Assembly: GCA_019426215.1 (NCBI GenBank)
Contig: CM033394.1
Coordinates: forward strand, 46,932,423-46,996,422
DNA length: 64,000 nucleotides
Direction of reading: 5' to 3'
Origin: Buddleja alternifolia
Taxonomy: Eukaryota; Streptophyta; Magnoliopsida; Lamiales; Scrophulariaceae
Shown here: positions 45,202 through 61,595 of the stretch, piece after piece
Layout of the letters: each line of letters opens with the position of its first letter
Numbering within the stretch: the stretch's first letter is position 1
Notes under the pieces: generated by a model
Seen by the model: only the letters and a program-made list of their open reading frames with translations
Told to the model about the DNA's origin: nothing
The model's database searches: none
Made by a program: the position numbers and the translations under genes

Positions 45202-48200
45202 GTCAAGTGGGTGACACTAGAGGATGGACGAGTCGATGAGATATTGGAATATCTCGTGAATTTTTATCTTCATTGGGTTTGGGGATGTGCCAACTAGTAT
45301 AAGATTCACTTGGAAAAAGTGAAAGGATGATTCAAGTTGAGTTCAAGATTTTTGATCAGTCTCCAAGTGGGAGATTGTTGGGATATAGTGGAGTCGGATC
45401 AAAAATAGGACTGAGAGCCAAAAAATGGAGCCAAATAGAGCCAAGGTGAAGACGAGATGGGTCGGGAAGATCCGGGGTCGCGAAAGTGTCGAAACAAGTT
45501 AAGATAGACTTGGAACAGGGTTGTAGCTGCGGCTACCAGGACAAAATGTCATCAGCGATTTTAGCCATGGCTACTGGTGTTTTAGCCGTGGCTACCGGAC
45601 GCGGATTTGAGACTTGGGGCACAAATTGGCGAGATTTTGGGCGAATTTTGGCAGATTAGAGTCCTATTTTGATTGAGTTTGTTTTCTATTGTGATAGGAA
45701 TTGTTCCTTAATTAAGTTGTTAAGGATTGTTTTCCTTATTTGTTAGGGTTTAAACTAACTCCAACTATTATAAATAGGAGAATTCAACTTGTAATTCATT
45801 GATGTACTCGATTTTACTCTTGAGAAATAAAGATGTAGATCTAGGTTGGCTCGTGGATGTAGGCAATTATGTTGAACTACGTTAAAATTCTCGTGTTTTC
45901 ATCTTCATGTTTAGGCTTAGAATTTCTTGTTTCTTGTTTATTTCTCGTGCTTTGAAGCTACCATCCCTAACAGTCGAATCTTAGAAGTGATTTGTCATAA
46001 AAACCCGGTAGCAAACGAGTAGTAGGGGCAAATATCATTTTAAGGAAAGTGATTCGTACACGCTTCAAAACCATGTTTAATTTACATTTTCTTTGTTCGT
46101 TTTTATTCCCCAATTAAAAGAAAAATCCCCAACAATCTTAAAGTGATATTTTGTAATGATTATCGAGACCAAAGAAGAAAATTGGATTGTGGGACTCGCC
46201 GGAAGTGATCGGGAAGGTGAGAGATTGAATACGGCAATGTGGCGGATACATGCATGCGAGTGTTCTTGAATCATGTTATGACCAAAAATCAAAGATAAGT
46301 TTTCCTTCTTTTACTTGATTGATTGATAGTATTGAAATTCAATAATGATATCATAATGCTACGTACATTATGTTGATCGGTTGAAGATAGATATTTTAAT
46401 TGTACATTATGTACTCTGAATATCTGAATTCGTATTGCATTTAATATTAAATCGCAGGCTTGCCGGTGGAATTCATCAAGAAGGCTGTGACAATTCTTGA
46501 AGCATGGAGTGACTTTAGATTGCAATACTATTGGACGCCACAATAAAAGGCTGAGACACAGATAAGTTTTCTTTACTATATAATTCCTCACTTATGAAAG
46601 TATTTATGGAAATTGAAAATATAATTCATGTGATGACAAAACTACGTTTTAAGTGGATTGCATGATGCTAACAATTTGAGAGTTGTTATATGTATTGATG
46701 TATATCTGTTTTGAATGGAATCAATGGAAACAATATATAATGAAAGTCATCTTCTTGTATTGCACGAAAATGTATGCATGCATAGATGAGTAATTTTTTT
46801 TTATATATAACTTTGTTTGAACATAAATCCAATGGGATTTGTGGTACTGTTTAAGAAATAGAATTTGCAAAATTAATTGTTCATTTATTATGGAAATGAT
46901 TGGTCAAAAGTAGATGGAAGGTCATTGCGTTGTGATGATCCAGTCTAATTTAATCATGGAAAATATGTCGGTATTTATTGAATCAAAATTTACAATTATG
47001 ATATGTGTATATATCACAAAACGTCATGTTAAACACACAATGTTTGGCTTTCAATTTCATCTTTTGCATTGTCATTGAGTTCAATGGAATGTGCGGGTGA
47101 ATCCCTTGATCAAAGTGATAGAAATATGATATTGGAAGAGTTGGTGGAATTCTGGTAATTCATTAACTCATAAGCAAATGGGTGCAGTGTAACGCTAAAT
47201 TTACGCGTTTGACGAAATGGAACACTTGAAATATTCAAAATTAGAGAATGCATGAGACATGGTAACATGTACAATGATGTTACATTAACAAACATCAGTT
47301 GTTCAATTTGATGGTTAATGTCCAATTATGTTATATCAACAAACTTGTGTTGTTCAATTTGATGGTCAGAAGCAAGATCAGATTGACTGTTAAGAAGATG
47401 GATTTCTCAATTCTATTATTTTAATTGATCATTAGGATGATCAATGAAAGATTGTAGTTTCGTTCCATATATTTGAATATATGTTAACTTTGTGTATGAC
47501 ATAGCATAGTCATATAGCAATGCTATGCTATGATAAATCTTGTTATAATGTTATTGGAATTGAACCATAAGTAACTCATAATACTTATGATGGATTGTAC
47601 TATGATAGTGAGAAATATAAAGAATGCGGATTCGTAAATGTAGTTAAACTACATTATAGTACAATAGTATAATGAAATTTACCCCATATTATATATAGAT
47701 GAGTTGTCATGTGGGGGTGCTAAATAACTTGGTGTAAGTTATGTTCCCCTAAAAAAAAATTCTTTTTGAATGCACTTGGGGTAAAGGAGATACACAACTT
47801 CAAAATTGAGACCGGTCGATATATTGAAGTTGTGGAGCAAATTTATTTAATTGCTCAAACCATATAAAATCACCAATAGTGGGAACCCATCCTTTTCTCT
47901 AGCACTACAACTAGTTAAAAGGTTTAAAGGGTAATAACAAGCTATTGATAAGTGATTAAGTTAACTCTAGATATATTGAATATTTCTAAGAGTTGTACAT
48001 AAGGAGGATGAGTTGAAAACTCTTAACGAAGTAAAATTTGATACCTATTAAGGAATGAAAGGACTTCACCTAAGTGAATACAAGAGGTGGTGCCGCTTCT
48101 AATAAAAGTGTGGGAAACTTTTATAAGTGTTCATGATACTAGGATGAAGCGCAAGGCCATGCATGTACTTAAATTTTCGGTGAACTTTTTGAAAGTTAAA

Positions 48201-48882
48201 AGATTCATGTGTGCGATATCTCCGGTTTAACTTATGGAATCTTGGTTTAAGCGACTAGCCACCATTGATTTCGTTAAACTTTGAGTTATTTGTACTAAGT
48301 GAAAGTTTAATTCGAAAGACACTTTCATTTATGCATGTACATTTTGAGTAAGTGAAATTCTATATCACAAGTTAAGTGGCGGATTTTTAATATGATAATC
48401 AAAGTGGGGGATTGTTGGATTTTTTTATTATTATATTAAAAATAATATTAATTAATTAAAAGTCATGTCTTTTAGTGAGTGGTCATATCTAATTGTCATG
48501 ACTTTTAGAATGAGTGTTGTCTTAAAGGTTGCAACTCTTTTGAATCAAGAGTAATGTCTTTCTATAATAGGTGTCTCAAACTCTATATATACACCAATTA
48601 TGATGCCACAAAATAAGAATAATAAATCTAAAATTCTCCTACATTTTTCACTTACACCTCTTTTAAGGAGTTCTTGAAGGGAGACTTCCGAAATTGTTAT
48701 TTGTAAGTTTCGATGGTTTTGTCGTATCCTAGAAGTGATTTACCATAAAAACCCGGTAGCAAATGAGTAGTAGCGGCAAATATCACTTTAAGGAAAGTGA
48801 TTCGTACACGCTTCAAAACCATGTTTAATTTACATTTTCTTTGTTCGTTTTTATTCCCCAATTAAAAGAAAAATCCCCAGCA

Positions 48883-49033
48883 ATACCAAGTGGTGAAATT
48901 ATGAGATTGGTAATTTTACATAGTGTAAGTGTAAAAATGTGTAAATGTTAAATATTTATACAATTAGTTGATAATCACAGTATCAATTTCAGTGTACGTA
49001 AGGAATTATGGTGATGCCATGCTGCCATAAATC

Positions 49034-49066
<33 letters not shown>

Positions 49067-49574
49067 ATATGTGCATGATAATCCACAAATCAAAGCAAAA
49101 GAAAGTACTGTCTATATATACGTTAGTAGTATAAAGAAAGGCATTCCCCCATAGACCATGTATATCACTTTCAAAACCATCTAAAATCTCTCTCTCTCTC
49201 TCTCTCTCTAGGTTCGAGAAAGCAAGCAGAATCAAGCAGAATCACTCAAATCTATAAAGAAGAATCATAACCACCCTAGCCATGCAGTAAAAAGAAAACA
49301 CCCCAATAACTCAAATTTCTGCAAATCCCATTTAAGCTTAATTAATCTCTCTCTCTCACACACACACATTATATATATATATATATATATATATTCACCA
49401 TATATATTTACAACAAAACAATTGTCCCAATCTCTAATTTTCTTTTATATATATATATATATATATATTCACCACATATATTCACAACAAAACAATCGTC
49501 CCAATCTCTAATTTTCTTTTTTTTTTCTATTATATATATATATATATATATCCTACAAGTATATATTAAGAGAG
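48883..49574. other. CLE25 upstream region with duplicated AT segment
   Basis: A segment of about 75 bases, a (TA)n run followed by aacaaaacaattgtcccaat and ctctaattttctttt, is repeated in tandem at about 49370-49445 and 49446-49520. A third (TA)n run lies at about 49531-49550, only 25 bases before the ATG. CT and CA microsatellites are nearby. These fill the probable core promoter and leader. Confidence 0.75.
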
Positions 49575-51851
49575 ATGAGAAGTAGTAGGGAGTTGTTGAA
49601 GGTGATTTTGAGGTTACTTTTATTGTTAGGAGTTGTTTGGTTGTTGATTATTGGAGCTGCAGAAAATAATATTGGTAATGGAAGAAAAATGAAGAGTGGA
49701 AATATGGAGATTAATCAGATAGGAAGAGAGAAGCATAGGGCTGTATCAAAGTTTGATGATCTCAATTTTACCAACAAAAGAAGAGTTCCTAATGGACCTG
49801 ACCCTATTCATAACAGGTTTGTGCTTTTCTTCCTTTGATTCTCCAATTCCTTTTCTAATTAATAATAATAAAAATATTTATTAATTAATTTCTTCGAAAT
49901 TTTACTTATATTGTGGGACAAATAACTTGTAATATATATATATATATATACACACACATTTACAAGGATTTAATTAATGTTCATTATTGCTGGTCTAGTA
50001 GTGATCAATAATGATTCAAAATTGGGAATCTGTATCCTGAGACTTTAGATTTCGATATAATTATTATCAATCAGTTATATTTGATACATCCTATATATGT
50101 AAGTATCTATTTATGAACGATTTCTATGTTTTGAAAATTCAGTGCTAAATAATTTTAATAGTAATCCGTAATGAATATATACTTCATAACACTATATTAC
50201 ATGAAAGTTCTCAATTAATGTTCAACACAAGTGTATATAAATTTCTTTTTTTCAATCTAATTAAGATAAGACAATTAATGTGCTAATTTGTGTCTTGCAT
50301 ATATAGCCAGCCTTGAAAGTTGAAACTCATAAGTCGGATCCAATACTTGGCATGCAAACCCTACTAGTTGAATATCGTATTGTTAAAATAAAGGAAAACT
50401 ATAGATTGAGCCACGTCAGCACATTATATAAGTTATTATCGATGTGAGTTAATCTACACTTTTAAGTATATATGATACCTAGTGTACAACTACAAGCATT
50501 TTCATTGGTAAATAAAGCAAAATAGAGCTCACTCGAAAAATTCTAAGATGAACCGGGTTCATTGGAGCCAGTCCATCTAACATTATTTGATGTAAGATTT
50601 AAATATTTTTTACTATTTTGTTTCTGCATCGATCTAATAATATTTGATGCACCAGTTCCATTGACCCACCGAGCTCACTCCCCCTTGTCACTTTATCCTT
50701 TCTTGAATAGCTAGATTTATTAAAGCTAATAAAGAACTTGTTTTGTTTTTGTGCACTTTTAAGGGTTTTTACCTTTTTATGCTGGCTTTTCTTTTGATTT
50801 CCCTTTCCCCTTTTTATTATGCCACTACCCACCTAACGAACAAAAAATTAGGTACAATGGATTTAATTTTAGCACTACTCATTCTTAGTTCTTTCTTTTC
50901 TTAAATTAAATTATTTACTCCCTAGAAGTATTTAAGTTGAACATTATTTATTGGATCATTCTACGAGCTTGTTGAATAACAGCAACCATCTATTTAGTAT
51001 ATGATGTGTATTGTGTAGACTGTACTGATTATATCTAGGTACGTTAATTGTCCTTAATGAGCTGAGCTTAAGATGGCCCAAACTCAAAATTATTGAGTTT
51101 GAATATGTAGGTTCGAATTAATTCAGCTCATAAACTTTTTTTCTTTGGCCTGACTCAAACTTTCGGCTGGCTCACACTATCCATTTTTTTTCAAAAAAGT
51201 ATCCAATAAAATACATAATAAGATACTAATCTTGAATCTTAGACTACATAAAAGTTTATGGTAATATATAAACATGTATAATTTTAATGTTTTATTAATG
51301 AAGTATGAATTTACGACAATGATTATCATATTAAAGTCTTTCAATTCTCAATATATATGAGATGACATAAAAATTTAAAAGTTCTTTCAAAAAAAAATTA
51401 AAAATAAATTGTACACTATTTCTTCCACTCACTTAAAAATAATTTAGCTATATGACAACAATACATTGAATTAGAGGTTAAAGTTATGACTTTGGGCAAT
51501 TTGAGCTATTCGGAGTTCGGATTGAGACTAATAAGTTCAAGCTCGACTTACAAATTCATCGGGTTTAATTTATAAAATCAAACTCATCTCTACTCACATT
51601 CAAATAAGCTCGGGTCAAATATAAGTGAACCGAATAAGTGGGTTTCGAATAGGCCCAACTGTCATGTGACAATGAGTTCAAAACTTGTAAGAACCACTGT
51701 TTCATCATTTTAGTGTTTTTTTCTTGTCTAGACAATCAATTATATTTCTTTGTAATGAAATTATTGTAGCAAATTCTAACACGCGGACAATATTTTTCTT
51801 TGCAACAGAAGAGCAGGCAACAGTCATCGACCACCAGGCCGCCCATCTTAG
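49575..51851 (+). CDS. CLE25: CLE peptide hormone precursor, CLE25-like
   Basis: Precursor of a secreted signalling dodecapeptide. Arabidopsis CLE25 acts in phloem development and moves from root to leaf in dehydration signalling through BAM receptors. CDS join(49575..49816, 51809..51851), 94 aa. Residues 1-29 are a signal-anchor/signal peptide (basic MRSSRELLK, then a Leu/Val/Ile-rich core). A variable linker follows, then the CLE motif RVPNGPDPIHNR at 70-81, preceded by Lys-Arg. The tail RAGNSHRPPGRPS resembles the basic, Pro-rich end of CLE25 proteins. The motif has the invariant Gly and His-Asn, and its two Pro in PNGP are where hydroxylation is known in the family. The intron (about 2 kb) splits the codon of the last motif residue, Arg81. 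If the intron is retained, the frame continues FVLFFL and stops, but an Arg still completes the motif. CLE25 and CLE26 types are hard to separate; NGPD favours CLE25. Confidence 0.9.
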
Positions 51852-52411
51852 GCATGATGACATATAATTTGATAAGAAGCAGCAAAATAACTTAATTATT
51901 ATGTATTTCGTGAAATTAATATATATATATATATATAGGCTTTAGGGCTACAAAGATTTTACAGAGGGTGACAAAAATGATTGAATATGCTTTCTACAAA
52001 ATTATATTAGGAAAAAATCAGTAGAAAATTGATGGAAAAATTAATTACGCCTCAAGTTTTACAATGCTTGTGTAAATTTCTTAATTTATTAAATGATCTT
52101 GCAATTTTTTGCAATTGGAAGCTATATGTATAGGTTTATCATAGATTAGATTCTTTTGATCGTATTTGTCCCATCTTTGTACTTCGTTTTTATTATATAA
52201 TAATTAATTAAATCTCTCTCTTACTTGCCCATTGCCAATTTGGGCATGTAGATTTTTGTGTTTATTATTCCGATTGATATGTATATTTATTTTAGCCGCC
52301 ATGCATATTGTACATATAACGGAAAGTGACAAATTAATTAGGTTTTGCTTTAGCTTATATTAATGTTTAATTATAATTTATTTGTTCCAAGGTGTTTTTG
52401 CACCTGGATAA

Positions 52412-52609
52412 AAGAAGAGAACAAAACTAATTAGGCTTTGGCCTAGCGGTACCAAAACCTAGAGTCACAGTTGTGTGGCTCTCCCTCTTTTATGGAGTTT
52501 AATAGAGTTTTTATGGCTCAGTTGAAAACTATCAATCCGGGTTTATCGGGCTAGATATATAGGGTATCCCCTCCCTCTTGTATTAAAAAAAAAAGAAGAA
52601 GAGAACAAA
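52412..52609 (+). mobile_element. tRNA-derived SINE with 14-bp target duplication
   Basis: The body is 52426-52595 (about 170 bp). It starts close to a perfect Pol III A-box match, tggcctagcgg (52439-52449), has a weak B-box candidate about 40 bases on (ggctctccctc), and ends ccctcttgtatt followed by an A-run. Perfect direct repeats aagaagagaacaaa flank it (52412-52425 and 52596-52609), as left by LINE-type target-primed insertion. No coding capacity. The size, tail and duplication all fit a plant SINE; its family is unnamed here. Confidence 0.78.
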
Positions 52610-52651
52610 GTTGCTATATATCGTCTTTAGGGTCTGTCTTTTTTCCTTCTT

Positions 52652-52672
52652 GGGGGGTGGGGTGGGTGGGGG
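52652..52672 (+). other. Potential G-quadruplex
   Basis: G6-T-G4-T-G3-T-G5: four G-runs with single-base loops on the plus strand, a strong G4 pattern in otherwise AT-rich DNA. No gene overlaps it. Confidence 0.7.
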
Positions 52673-53839
52673 AGATGACACTGTTTTGGTCTTTGGTCCA
52701 TTCAAAACTTGCAAAGCTATTTCGGGTCTATATTTAAATATGCATCTTGAAAAGACTCTCATTATTTAAATTTGCTATTCATTATTGAATTTCTTTCTTT
52801 CTTGCTTTCAATTTTCTAGTGAATGAGAATATAAGTGTAATAAATCTCAATCATCAACAACTATAATAAATCAGAACATAAGTGTAATAAATATATACAA
52901 TTGTGCAAGTAGACCAAGTCCCATAATTCGGGTTTACAAATCACTAACCAGTTGACCTCGTGATTTTCAAACTCCAACTTAACCATTTGAGCGAGACTTC
53001 ACTGATTTCATTCTTTTTTTTTCAAAAAAATAAAAAATTGAAGTATGGCACTCAATTTTTGCTCAATCTTAAAAGTGGAAAACAAAGCAAGCCCTCTACT
53101 CATTCTTTCTAGCACTTCTTTAATTCCCTTTTAAAAATGCTTTTACGAATTCCTATTTTGTTAGTTTGGAAAGCAAAAGAGCTCCGCATATATATCTTAA
53201 TAAAGAAAGTAGCCTTCCAAAGGGACACATACCAAATAGGAAAAAGAGAGAGAAAAAGAAGAGGTAAAGGTGACAAGTGATAACTTAAAATTCTAGCCGA
53301 ATCAATTTTAGTTATGTATAAATAATTATATAACGAGTATTATAACATTTATACTGTGATTTGTCGCTTTGTTTGAAATAATTACATAATAAGCATAATT
53401 CACTTAATTCGACTGAACCTAATTTGGGCTGAATTTCCATACTGAGAAAATTTTTCAAACAACTCTGGCTTAATATGTCAAAGCCCCTATATAAGGCAAT
53501 CCTTGCGATTATGTCTAAAAGATAGGTTTGAAAGCCATCCTAATTAATAGAATGAGGTTCTTCACACCATCCCTCTCATAACTCGAACTTTCTCGATTGC
53601 CAATTAGCCAATCTTGAGCTCAATATATTTACCATGCCCTCGATTTCTCAATTTTAACTGCAAGATTCCTTTTCACTTATCTTATGCGGATTAGAATATG
53701 ATGCATGATTTTATTAAAAAATGGTAATTACCATTAAATAAATAAAAAAAAAGTTGGATTGGCAATATTTTTTATTTTCTGTCTTGAAGTCAAAATCTAC
53801 GAGCTTGAGGTATAAGTTATGTTTTTTATAAGTGAACTA

Positions 53840-54070
53840 CTTGAATATAGGGGATTCCATAGGCCAATTCCGCGATATGGATCTTGCAGAAAGTGGCGGC
53901 CAATGGGGATCATCCCTCAAGATAGGTGTTGGGATTAACATTACCAAGCCTTTGCCTCGGTTTATGATGATCAAAAGTTTGAGTAAGAATGTAAAAAGTT
54001 CAATTCGAGTTCGACTCATTTGCAGCCCATGGTCTATGCTTCAATACCAAATTCGAGCTTTCTTTGGTTG
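53840..54070 (+). pseudogene. LINE ORF1 (DUF4283/zinc-knuckle type) fragment
   Basis: The frame reads GDSIGQFRDMDL, then WGSSLKIGVGINITKPLPRF. Plant L1-type LINE ORF1 (Gag-like) proteins carry the pattern IG-SIGKF-E-D...WG-SLRIRV-IDVTKPL-R at the same spacing. The zinc knuckle expected downstream is absent, and the frame stops at 54069. It is a short dead fragment in the PP2A upstream region. Confidence 0.55.
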
Positions 54071-54722
54071 AGAATCTCCAATTGGGCTGGCCCAAGACTT
54101 TCGATTAATTATGTAGTTTTCATTGCACACGACCCATTTAAACTTGGACCAAAATTTGGTACATCTAATTAAGGCCTAAAAACCCAAATTCACAAGGGTA
54201 CCCGCTATTATACGCCTTGCGCGGAAGAAACTAACCCCTAATCATATTATAAGCCGCCACCTCAGCACGCGTTGATTTTGACTCCGAGCGAAATTCTCAT
54301 TTTGTTTCCATTTCATTTCATTTCATTTTCATTTCGCATCCCACCATTTCTTCTAACTTCTTCCCACAATACCAGACAAAACCTATACATACATTATACA
54401 TACATCTTTCTTCTTACTTCTTATTATATGTGTGTGTGGTGTATATATATATATATTTAGTGCTTTCATAAATATGTAAAAAAGAAAAAAAAGTATTCTC
54501 AATAATGATTTTCATCGGATGCAAACAAATCTCCGTGAGAGAAAATCATGAAGAGAAAATCTACGCAATTTTTTGCTAAAAACCTACCGAATCTAGATCT
54601 CAGGTGATCCGGCGGCGAAATCAGTTTTCCGATTTTTGTTACTTCGAATTCGAAGCTCGAATTCCGATTTCAGATCGGAGATTTTAAAATCAGCTGAAAG
54701 AGTGAGGAATTATTTTGTGAAA

Positions 54723-60347
<5,625 letters not shown>

Positions 60348-61595
60348 ACTCAAAACATCTCGAGAAGCTGTTTATCTTGCTTTAGATGTCGTAAGAGAAA
60401 GGAGTATTGTTATATGATGGATTTAATGCTAAATTGTTTTTTTGTTTATCTGTTTGGTGATTTACTCTGCTACTGACTTTAGTTATGTGCTCGAGGTCTT
60501 TGCTGGAGAATCGACGAAAGCATGAGAGTCTCTGTCTTGTATATTTTGCTTAAAGGGGGAAAGCAATGAGGATTTGGTGTATTGTGTTCTGTAATTTAGA
60601 AGGTTCAATTTTGCCTTTTTAACTGGTAAGGTGGTGTGAGATATCATATAACTGACAATAATTTCATTTCGACTGAATTTGGGGATTTAAATTAGCTCTA
60701 AAATTTGAAATCTTTGAGAATGGAAAAATGAGTATAGTTATTGGGTAAAAGTTCTTATTGAGATTAGTAGTATGTTTAACCGATGCTTAATTCATGTTTT
60801 TTCCCGTTATGAAGTGTAGTTCCGATTCGGATCTTCTGTTCAATTTTGTGTTTTCGCAAGATAAATGCATGTCAAGTGTGTGAAAAAATTTCTTACGTTT
60901 TGGATGTGGATCAAATACATTTGGATATATGAGCCTGATTCATTCATTTACATGGAATCATGGGGTTGGGTGCTGAAAAACATGCATCCCCCGTGATCCC
61001 ATGGTGAAAAACGGGGCATGCGTATTGCACACAATACACAGTAGAATTACTCCCTCGTGAGAACATTTGATGCGCATCTAATAAGACAACAAAGAACAGG
61101 AATCTCAAAAAAGTTTGTTCAGGCTTGGTTCAACCAAGTCCAACTAATTACATAACGAGGTATTATTATACTTATTTTGTGATTGGCTATCCTTCTTGAA
61201 GTTTATGTTAATTTCATGATTGTAATTCACCTGCCATGTGAATAGCTTCACTAGACCAAAACCAGGCCCGGGCTAGATTTTCCCGATTTTCCAAAACCAC
61301 TGAAATGACAGCAATTGTGACTCTTCCTAAGACCATTTCAAGGGTGGGGAGCCACACTTTAATCAGTAAATCATTCAATAAGCATGGACCATAGAATAAT
61401 GCTACATCCTCACCACAATTACAGCTATATAAAATCCCTATACCAAGATATATTCTCCTTTCGATCTATGTTCTACAAAGAAAAACCAAAAACAAAAGAT
61501 GAGATACAAAATATGGAACAATGAATAAATGAATGACTATTTTGTTAACTTTTCCTCCTTTACAATATCCAAATAAGCTTCAAGCCTCCCCAATT
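60348..61595. other. Convergent spacer between PP2A and GT92 genes
   Basis: 3' untranslated regions of two genes transcribed towards each other and a spacer without recognisable genes or repeats. Confidence 0.6.

Larger units (their letters stand above)
41621..45972 (+). mobile_element. LTR retrotransposon B inserted in the 5' LTR of A
   Basis: The 3' LTR is 45376-45972 (597 bp, TGTTGGGATATAG...CCCTAACA), preceded by the polypurine run aagtgggaga. The 5' LTR survives as 41621-41765 and 42813-43148; its first 133 bases or so and the left target duplication are deleted, and a solo LTR splits it. Directly after it lies tggtatcagagc (43151-43162), complementary to the 3' end of initiator tRNA-Met and the usual primer-binding site of plant Copia elements. 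The internal region (43149-45375) shows no gag-pol frames and is further interrupted by a hAT element. It is a large non-autonomous derivative with Copia-like signals. Confidence 0.85.
41312..48882 (+). mobile_element. LTR retrotransposon A (non-autonomous, host of nested insertions)
   Basis: The 3' LTR is 48413-48882 (470 bp, TGTTGG...CCAGCA) and follows a polypurine tract aaagtgggggat. The 5' LTR is split into 41312-41620 and 45973-46134 by element B; the two parts together align along the whole 3' LTR. Flanks ttacc (41307-41311) and atacc (48883-48887) are a 5-bp duplication with one mismatch. The internal part (46135-48412) has no gag or pol reading frame that I can recognise and no clear primer-binding site after the 5' LTR, so this is a non-autonomous or internally deleted element. 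The LTRs contain a TATA-like ctatatatac region. LTR differences of a few percent suggest an insertion that is not very recent. Confidence 0.85.
51852..54722. other. CLE25-PP2A spacer with retroelement remains and PP2A promoter
   Basis: Holds the CLE25 3' region, a (TA)n run at about 51918-51938, a SINE (52426-52595), a G-quadruplex motif (52652-52672), a LINE ORF1 fragment (about 53840-54070) and the PP2A promoter and leader. A (TA)n run near 54440-54460 lies about 270 bases before the PP2A ATG. Confidence 0.6.

Noticed and set aside
54205..54240. Third Helitron 3' end (cgcc...gcgcgg before CTAAT)
   Set aside because: The stem is only 4-5 bases and uneven, far weaker than the other two termini.
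54636..54722. N-terminal extension of PP2A by 29 residues
   Set aside because: The open frame does continue upstream, but it starts at TTG, not ATG, and the family start at 54723 gives exactly 306 aa.
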